NCBI GenBank assembly: GCA_963631655.1
Contig: CAVGRR010000046.1
Span: forward strand, 1 to 12,434
Origin: Methanomethylophilus sp963631655
Lineage (GTDB): Archaea; Thermoplasmatota; Thermoplasmata; Methanomassiliicoccales; Methanomethylophilaceae
DNA: 12,434 bases
Direction of reading: 5' to 3'
The notes below the pieces were generated by a model. That model made no database searches, had not been told where the DNA came from, and was given only the letters and a program-made list of their open reading frames with translations. A program made the translations under genes and the position numbers. Shown here piece after piece: positions 7,550-12,434 of this stretch (positions within the stretch are counted from its first letter, which is position 1; each line of letters opens with the position of its first letter).

Positions 7550-9172
7550 TCAGCAGCAGCACTTCACCTCATCCGTCTTCACGATAGATGTCAGGTCGGT
7601 GCAGACAGGGTCTGCAGGTATCTCCTGGCTCTCTTCGACAATATGCATCTCACCGTCGGTTCCGGTGAAGGTGTGTCCGCCCAGATTCTCCGCGGTGGGT
7701 TCCAGAGGTTTCCCGTCCGCTCCGACGAAGGTGTATCCGTTGAAGGTGTGGGCCCCGATGTGTTTTACACCTTCTTCGATGACTATCTCGGATATCCTCC
7801 AGTCCGAGGTGCACCATACAGGAGCACCGTTGTGGTAATCGATTCCGATACCGTCGGTTCCGGCGGTTATGGTCAACCTCTCGATCTCGCATCCGTCGAA
7901 TGCAGGGAAATCGGGATCGGCCACAAGGTCGAGGGTGACCGGGATGGTCAGGTCCTTGACCTTGCACTTGCAGAACACGGACCCGTCGACGGTCTTCAGC
8001 GAGCTCGGGAGGACGATCTTCTCGGCGCAGCACCTGTCGAAGGTATAATCGTCGATGTAGGTGACACCTTCTTCGATGATCAGGATCTTGAGGTTCGGTG
8101 CATTGTACCAGGGACCGTAGGGGAATAAGAGGAAACAGTGGGCCCCGATACCAGTACCTTTGGTTATCGTGACCTTTTCAAGGGCCGGGTAACCGCCGAA
8201 GGGGGCGGACAGGAAGGCTCCGCTGGCCTGGATCTCCGCACTTATCGGAGCAGTGAGCTCTCCGATGGAGGTGTTTTCGAACATGGCGAGTCCCATCGAA
8301 ACGACATCATCCGCAATGATGATGTTCTTGACCACATTGTGGTTGATGTTCCAGGGAGTGTATGCAGACCTGGATCCGAATTCGTAGTCGAATGCCGTTC
8401 CGTTTCCGCGGGTGATCCTGACGTTCTCGACCGCGGTGCAGTCCCAGAATGCGGGGAAGTTCTCATCTCCGATGGTGTCGAGGCTCATCGGGACGGTCAG
8501 GTCGGTCAGTTCCCTGCAGTCGTAGAAACAGTATCCTCCGAGGGAGGTCACGCTGTCAGGAATGACCAGTGAGGTGATGTTCAGTTCGCGGAATGCGTTC
8601 ATTCCGATGTGGGTGATGCCGTCCTCGAACACGATCTCTTTGATATTGTCCCTGCTCTGGTACCAGGGGGTGAGCTGGTACCAGTAGTTGTAGCCGTAGC
8701 TTGCGGCGTAATCGAATCCGTATCCGTCGTTTCCGCAGGTGAGGTATACAGTTTCGATATTGTAACAGCCTGCGAAGGCGCTGTTGTCGGCGCAGACCAC
8801 GGTGTCGAGGGTGATCGGAATGGTGAGTTCGGTGACATGTGTCAGTCCGACGAACGCCCAGGCTCCGAGCTGGGTGATGTCATCGTCGATGATGATGTTG
8901 TTGATCACATCGCGGTGAACGTACCAGGGGGCGCGTTCGAGGCCGTTGTAGTGGTACATCTCTCCGCAGCCGTCGATCTTCAGGGTTCCGTCAGAGTATA
9001 TCACATAGTATGCGTCGGGTCCGCAACGTCCGCTTTCGGTTATTTCAGCGGAGGAACTGTCCGCCTCCGCGTGGATGACGAACAGTGCCGCCATCGCCGA
9101 GGCGGCGACAGCGAGGATTATGAGAACGGTCCCGAGTTTCAGGGACCTGTCCTTTGTTATTATTCTGTAAAT
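7550..9172 (-). CDS. Secreted BspA-like LRR_5 surface protein, paralogue A
   Basis: The product is 540 residues if started at ATT (9172-9170), 7 bases after GGAGA. An in-frame TGA at 9190-9188 blocks upstream extension, and the first conventional start is ATG at 9094 (residue 27), which would destroy the signal peptide. The n-region IYRIITKDRSLKL aligns with those of C, D and E. Then come the hydrophobic core, HAEADSSSAE, CGPDAYY, YSDGTLKI and five PW modules. The C-terminal cap at about residues 471-513 has GYTFVGADG, PTAENLGGHTFTGTDG and MHIV. The protein ends in KCCC, unlike the IRRL of B and C. It is the first gene of the array, with a promoter at 9289-9331 that is homologous to that of E. 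Confidence 0.9.
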   Translation of the reverse strand: MYRIITKDRSLKLGTVLIILAVAASAMAALFVIHAEADSSSAEITESGRCGPDAYYVIYSDGTLKIDGCGEMYHYNGLERAPWYVHRDVINNIIIDDDITQLGAWAFVGLTHVTELTIPITLDTVVCADNSAFAGCYNIETVYLTCGNDGYGFDYAASYGYNYWYQLTPWYQSRDNIKEIVFEDGITHIGMNAFRELNITSLVIPDSVTSLGGYCFYDCRELTDLTVPMSLDTIGDENFPAFWDCTAVENVRITRGNGTAFDYEFGSRSAYTPWNINHNVVKNIIIADDVVSMGLAMFENTSIGELTAPISAEIQASGAFLSAPFGGYPALEKVTITKGTGIGAHCFLLFPYGPWYNAPNLKILIIEEGVTYIDDYTFDRCCAEKIVLPSSLKTVDGSVFCKCKVKDLTIPVTLDLVADPDFPAFDGCEIERLTITAGTDGIGIDYHNGAPVWCTSDWRISEIVIEEGVKHIGAHTFNGYTFVGADGKPLEPTAENLGGHTFTGTDGEMHIVEESQEIPADPVCTDLTSIVKTDEVKCCC

Positions 9173-9188
9173 ATTACCATCTCCTTTT
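9170..9188 (-). promoter_or_regulatory. Ribosome binding site and ATT start of A
   Basis: AAAAGGAGA (9188-9180) precedes ATT TAC (9172-9167), with 7 bases after GGAGA. An ATG inside the spacer (9180-9178) is out of frame and closes after six codons. The ATT aligns with the Ile starts of C, D and E. Confidence 0.6.
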
Positions 9189-9228
9189 CAGGATGTTATT
9201 CAGTCGTATCAGGCATTCACCTTCACGG

Positions 9229-9331
9229 TGATGCCGAACACCGGTTTTGTTGCACAGCTGGTATTCGAAATGAAGACGCGGTGCGGGATATTTGTAAAAC
9301 ACCGAAAACATTCATATACAAGGGTAATTCA
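9229..9331 (-). repeat. Promoter-leader block of A, homologous to 1761-1863
   Basis: This is the matching copy of the E promoter region, ungapped over about 100 bases. The 13-base block (9258-9246) and the 11-base block (9299-9289) on the minus strand are unchanged. Confidence 0.8.
9289..9324 (-). promoter_or_regulatory. Promoter of A (TATA box and probable start site)
   Basis: On the minus strand CTTGTATATGAA (9322-9311) is the TATA box and TTTTACAAATA (9299-9289), 22-25 bases downstream, probably holds the transcription start. This gives a leader of about 120 bases, the same length as for E. Confidence 0.6.
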
Positions 9332-9500
9332 GTATTCGATACGTTGATTATGTGAATATATTGTAAATGAATATCTATTATCGGTTGGAAAAATGTAATC
9401 TTTGAATAATAGTTTGAAAATAAATTGTTTTGATTACTGATAATTGCATTATTATTGTGAATAGAATTGGAAACTCGGAAAAGCACCTGGTGGACCTTGC
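9332..9500. other. AT-rich divergent spacer between A and arcS
   Basis: The stretch is strongly AT-rich with no convincing gene. It contains the 17-base copy of the E start region (9353-9369). No tRNA, hairpin or tandem repeat is apparent. Confidence 0.55.
9353..9369 (-). repeat. 17-base copy of the E start region
   Basis: It is identical to 1689-1705 in the same orientation. On the minus strand it reads ATT TAC AAT ATA TTC ACA TAA, so the frame closes at once. It lies about 30 bases upstream of the A TATA box. Confidence 0.4.
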
Positions 9501-9508
9501 TTATACAC
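9501..9508 (+). promoter_or_regulatory. Candidate TATA box of arcS
   Basis: TTATACAC lies about 38 bases before the chosen ATG, which would place the transcription start near 9528 and leave a very short leader. The only Shine-Dalgarno-like sequence (GGCAGG) is too close to the ATG to be a clear site, so near-leaderless initiation is likely. Confidence 0.4.
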
Positions 9509-9541
9509 AAGATTTTAACTACGTCCGACCGATGGGCAGGT

Positions 9542-11218
9542 ATGTTGGACGTCGTGTGCAGGTCTCAGCGCGGACGGATTTGCGAATACAGGAAAGGGGA
9601 GGGATGTCTCCGCACCCCCGCCGTTCTGAAGAACGGCGAAGGTATTATTCTTAAAGATGCGGGAAGGGTCGTCAATATCCTCGGAGACGAGATCTCCGTC
9701 GACCCGGAGATCAAGACCACCGCCTCTTCGGGTACAATGTGCCAGCCTATGTCGAAGGGATCGATATCGGTGCTGAGGTTCCCGGTCACCGGGGACGAGA
9801 TCCTGCCCGATTCCTGTGAGGTCGTCGTCGTTCCCAACGGATTCGAGATCAAGACCAACTTCCGTGTTATGGTCGACCAGATCATGAAGGTACGCAAGGC
9901 AGCAGGATTCAACCGCCTGGTCTGTATCCTCGGAATAGCGGAACCTGACAATCTGGCACTGTTGACCTACATGGGCGTCGACCTCTTCGACGACGGGTTC
10001 GCCAGGGCGGCCGGCGTCACCGGCCGCAGGCTCATCCCCGAGGGAATGCTCCTCAGCGGAGAGGACTGTTCCGAGACCAATGTGGAGGAGATGGACAGGG
10101 AGATCTCCAAGATCGAGATATTCACCAAGGCGGGAAGGCTGAGGGAACTGGTGGACCAGAGGTCCTTCTCTTCCGCTGAACTCGTCGCCGCCCTCAGATG
10201 CTTCGACGATATGGGGTATGAATATCAGGAGGAGGCGTGCACCATCGCGGGAGGAAGGTTCTCCTGCAATTCGACCCAGTCCCTCCGCAGGCCGGAGACC
10301 GAGAGGTACAGAAGGACCCTTTCCGAAAGGTATGTGCCTCCGGAGCACAAGAAGGTCCTTCTCCTGCTGCCCTGTTCGGCGAAGAAACCCTATCATATCT
10401 CGAAGAGCCACAGGCTGTTCGCACAGGCCATCCACACCGCGCAGCACGATACCCTGGTCCATGAGGTCATCGTCACCTCTCCTTTGGGTATCGTTCCGAG
10501 GGAATTGGACGCGTTCTTCCCTGCGAACTCCTACGATATCCCGGTCACCGGGGAATGGAAGCCCGAGGAGAAGGCGATGATCCGTTCCATGCTGAGGGAA
10601 CTGATGGAGAAACATCACTACGAGAAGGTGGTATGCCATCTCGGCGAGGATACGGAGCTGGTGAGGGAGGTATGTCCCGATATGGTCGAGACCGTTGTTG
10701 GAGATAATGTATCTCCCGCTTCCTTATCCAACTTGGACAAGGCCTTGAGAGAGGCCACCAAGGACATGAAACCCGTGAGGTGGGACGAGGACCGTAAGGA
10801 ATGTGCCAGAGCCGCACTTTCGTTCCAGTTCGGGAATCAGGTCGCTACCGATCTGATGGATGAGAAGACCTCCGCCATAGGGAAATATCCCTATTGGAAA
10901 CTCGTGCGTGAAGTGGATAATAAAAAGTACCAGATGGGTATGATGAGCGCCGAGAGGGGAATGTTCTCCCTCACTCCGGACGGAGGAGAGGTCCTTCTAA
11001 AGGATAACAAGAACGTGGTGGAGATCACCGACTTCGAGATCAAGGGAAGTCTCTTCGCAGTAGGTGTGGTGAAAGCAGATCACAACATCCGCATCGGCGA
11101 TGATATAGTCGCGGTCTGCAACGGCGAGGTCAGAGGAGTAGGCGTCGCAGCGATGTGCGGAGAGGAGATGGAACAGTCAAAGAGGGGAATCGCGGCCAAA
11201 ATGCGCCGTTATCATTGA
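9542..11218 (+). CDS. arcS: Archaeosine synthase ArcS (TgtA2)
   Basis: ArcS acts after TgtA has inserted preQ0 at position 15 of archaeal tRNA. It is known to add lysine to preQ0-tRNA, after which a radical-SAM partner (RaSEA) yields archaeosine, or in the older view it acts as an amidinotransferase. The sequence shows the family signature PC-x3-KPY-x2-S-x2-H at residues 277-290 (PCSAKKPYHISKSH). A degenerate TGT-like N-terminal half begins MLDVVCRSQRGRI. An FQFG motif lies at 428-431 and a C-terminal PUA domain at about 490-558 (FAVGVVKAD, IGDDIVAV, RGIAAKMR). The frame opens earlier, at TTG 9467, but that start lies upstream of the TATA box and adds residues with no family likeness. ATG 9542 gives 558 residues, a normal length. 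The RaSEA partner is not in the window. Confidence 0.93.
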   Translation: MLDVVCRSQRGRICEYRKGEGCLRTPAVLKNGEGIILKDAGRVVNILGDEISVDPEIKTTASSGTMCQPMSKGSISVLRFPVTGDEILPDSCEVVVVPNGFEIKTNFRVMVDQIMKVRKAAGFNRLVCILGIAEPDNLALLTYMGVDLFDDGFARAAGVTGRRLIPEGMLLSGEDCSETNVEEMDREISKIEIFTKAGRLRELVDQRSFSSAELVAALRCFDDMGYEYQEEACTIAGGRFSCNSTQSLRRPETERYRRTLSERYVPPEHKKVLLLLPCSAKKPYHISKSHRLFAQAIHTAQHDTLVHEVIVTSPLGIVPRELDAFFPANSYDIPVTGEWKPEEKAMIRSMLRELMEKHHYEKVVCHLGEDTELVREVCPDMVETVVGDNVSPASLSNLDKALREATKDMKPVRWDEDRKECARAALSFQFGNQVATDLMDEKTSAIGKYPYWKLVREVDNKKYQMGMMSAERGMFSLTPDGGEVLLKDNKNVVEITDFEIKGSLFAVGVVKADHNIRIGDDIVAVCNGEVRGVGVAAMCGEEMEQSKRGIAAKMRRYH

Positions 11219-11251
11219 AAGTGGGGAGATCTCACTTTCGGCCATCTCCCC
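11217..11251 (+). terminator. Overlapping hairpins after arcS
   Basis: Two stems share base 11223 and cannot form together: 11217-11223 with 11233-11239 (7 pairs, starting inside the stop codon) and 11223-11230 with 11244-11251 (8 pairs). No T-run follows, so a terminator role is uncertain. Confidence 0.35.
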
Positions 11252-11323
11252 CGCTTCGGCTTAAATACTCCTGTGCCAATCTTATCTCACAGGAAAAGTG
11301 CATCCCCAATCATGGCTTTTCCC

Positions 11324-11365
11324 GGGCCCGCGCATTACCATCCAAGTCCATCCTCGCGCGGACCC
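11324..11365 (-). terminator. GC-rich hairpin just past the DUF368 gene
   Basis: The arms 11356-11365 and 11324-11333 pair over 10 bases in minus-strand RNA (one G-U) around a 22-base loop, 9 bases after the stop. In plus-strand RNA one pair is lost, so it fits the minus-strand gene better. No T-run is present. A smaller 6-base stem (11270-11275 with 11288-11293) also lies in this convergent gap. Confidence 0.4.
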
Positions 11366-11374
11366 TTCTTACCA

Positions 11375-12280
11375 TCATTCTTTGAGAGCTTCGTTTGCGG
11401 TGCGGTCTTCGAACTTCATCGAAAGAAGGCTCAGTGCCAGACCTACGATGAGGCAGACAACACCGGCAACGGCATCGATGATGCCGTTGTAACTGTCGAT
11501 GACGTTCCATCCGATGACCAACAGAGATCCGACGGTCAGTCCGACGATCAATAGCATAGTGAGAAGATGGTGTTTCTCCAATGCATTGTCTATCACGCTT
11601 GCAAATCCGAACACTCCGGCAAGGAGACCGATGGCAAGTGCGGCGATGAAAACGAAATCGAAGTCGGAGATGGCCTTGGTGAAGGCGGTCATAAGACCCA
11701 GTACCAGTAATAAAGTGGAGTGGCTGAGTCCGGGAAGAATTGCTGAAACCGCAACGACAGCTCCCACTATGATCATAATGATGAAACCGGTCGCGTCGTG
11801 ATTGATGACAATATCGTCAGTATGATAGAAGATGTCGAAGATGACCATGATGATCATTATGATAAGACCGATGCCGAAGACAAGCATGCATCTCGAATCG
11901 GTGAGGGAACGTTCTTCTTTTACCGCATCGGAACGGACGGTCCTCCAGAGGATGGGCAACTGACCTCCGATGAGACCGAGGAACAGCATCAATGCTTCTA
12001 CTGGATAGTCTTCGAGGGCCTGGTTGAGCAGTTTGGCGCATACGACGGTACCGATGGCGAAACCGATGATTATGATCGCGATGAACCTGAAGTCCTTGAT
12101 GAGATAGACCTTGAGTTTGGCGAGGTCCCTGATGAGACGTTCGTACAGGCCGAAGACCACCATCATCGTGGCCCCGCTGATGCCGGGGAGCATCGAGGCG
12201 ATGCCGACGATGATACCGACGACGAGGTCTTTGAGGCCGTTCCTTTGTTCTTCCATATCATGAGCATTGAGGATACTCAT
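11375..12280 (-). CDS. DUF368 polyprenyl-phosphate transporter (PopT family)
   Basis: This is a 301-residue integral membrane protein with about eight hydrophobic segments. It shows the DUF368 internal duplication: the first half has a re-entrant-type motif LPGISGAT at residues 31-38, followed by GLYERLI, and the second half has LPGLSHST at 182-189. DUF368 proteins have been identified as polyprenyl-phosphate translocases that return the lipid carrier of glycan synthesis across the membrane; in archaea the substrate would be a dolichyl-type phosphate. The start is ATG 12280. ATG 12256 (residue 9) is an alternative; neither has a clear Shine-Dalgarno sequence. The gene converges on arcS, with no sign of shared function. 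Confidence 0.92.
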   Translation of the reverse strand: MSILNAHDMEEQRNGLKDLVVGIIVGIASMLPGISGATMMVVFGLYERLIRDLAKLKVYLIKDFRFIAIIIIGFAIGTVVCAKLLNQALEDYPVEALMLFLGLIGGQLPILWRTVRSDAVKEERSLTDSRCMLVFGIGLIIMIIMVIFDIFYHTDDIVINHDATGFIIMIIVGAVVAVSAILPGLSHSTLLLVLGLMTAFTKAISDFDFVFIAALAIGLLAGVFGFASVIDNALEKHHLLTMLLIVGLTVGSLLVIGWNVIDSYNGIIDAVAGVVCLIVGLALSLLSMKFEDRTANEALKE

Positions 12281-12363
12281 ATAATGGTTGTCGCGGAGGG
12301 TGTTGTCTGGGGGTATGGGAAAACAGACAAAAACCTGACATTGTTTTCGTCGGTTTTCTTCAT
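12277..12363 (-). CDS. Possible 28-codon upstream ORF overlapping the DUF368 start
   Basis: ATG 12363 opens a frame (MKKTDENNVRF...) whose TGA overlaps the DUF368 ATG in an ATGA arrangement, typical of translational coupling. It has no Shine-Dalgarno sequence and no recognisable homology, and an ORF this short can occur by chance. If real, it could let DUF368 be translated by termination-reinitiation, since that gene lacks its own binding site. Confidence 0.25.
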   Translation of the reverse strand: MKKTDENNVRFLSVFPYPQTTPSATTII

Positions 12364-12415
12364 TTTTTGATGATTTTCGCTATTTTCGCCCTGTCTTCAC
12401 GTTGTCGTCAAAGCG

Positions 12416-12425
12416 GTTATATATG
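12416..12425. promoter_or_regulatory. TATA-like element near the right edge
   Basis: GGTTATATATGC is a strong archaeal TATA-type sequence readable on both strands. On the minus strand it could serve the DUF368 transcript with a leader of about 110 bases; on the plus strand it would serve a gene beyond the window. Confidence 0.45.
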
Positions 12426-12434
12426 CTGTAAGTC

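Noticed and set aside
9467..9541. N-terminal extension of arcS from TTG 9467
   Set aside because: It lies across the candidate TATA box and adds residues unlike the family; MLDVV at 9542 fits the usual ArcS N-terminus.
11270..11374. tRNA or box C/D RNA in the arcS/DUF368 gap
   Set aside because: No cloverleaf and no C or D boxes could be found; only simple inverted repeats are present.
11312..11554. Plus-strand ORF starting MAFPGPAHY after a TATA-like sequence
   Set aside because: It runs mostly antisense to the DUF368 gene, with a low-complexity Asp/Gln/Ser-rich end and no recognisable domain.

Overview
The window looks archaeal, most likely a host-associated member of the Thermoplasmata / Methanomassiliicoccales. 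It carries an archaeosine synthase, a tRNA-modification enzyme restricted to archaea. AT-rich TATA-type promoter elements lie 20-30 bases before likely transcription starts. Several large BspA-type leucine-rich-repeat surface proteins sit side by side, a habit of gut archaea. The lineage is an inference; no rRNA or lineage-specific marker is present.

Layout. About three quarters of the window (1-9172) is a same-strand (minus) array of five paralogous secreted LRR_5/BspA-like proteins, called here A to E in transcription order: A (9172-7550), B (7415-5457), C (5438-3477), D (3458-2109) and E (1704 to beyond base 1). B, C and D are packed with 18-base gaps and end at a hairpin plus T-run at 2029-2068. 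A 134-base gap with two inverted repeats separates A from B. E has its own promoter. The upstream regions of A and E (TATA box, probable start site, leader of about 120 bases) are homologous to each other. The right end holds arcS on the plus strand (9542-11218), converging on a DUF368 polyprenyl-phosphate transporter gene on the minus strand (12280-11375).

Most notable signal. Four of the five paralogues (A, C, D, E) have no ATG, GTG or TTG where their signal peptide must begin. Each has ATT or ATC followed by a Tyr codon, placed 7 bases after a Shine-Dalgarno-like pentamer, with an in-frame TGA 3-6 codons upstream. Alignment of the encoded n-regions puts the Ile codon at the start in all four. 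Only B begins with ATG. This suggests family-wide AUU/AUC initiation, which automatic gene callers would miss, truncating the signal peptides.

How the genes may work together. A-E are probably exported adhesin or cell-surface proteins built from the same N-terminal module, a variable number of LRR/aromatic-linker modules and, in A-D, a C-terminal cap. Module number differs between copies, and tandem duplication is visible in E, so the locus appears to diversify by recombination. ArcS (tRNA G15 modification) and the DUF368 transporter (lipid-carrier recycling) are housekeeping neighbours with no evident link to the array. All calls come from reading the sequence by eye; identities are hand counts.
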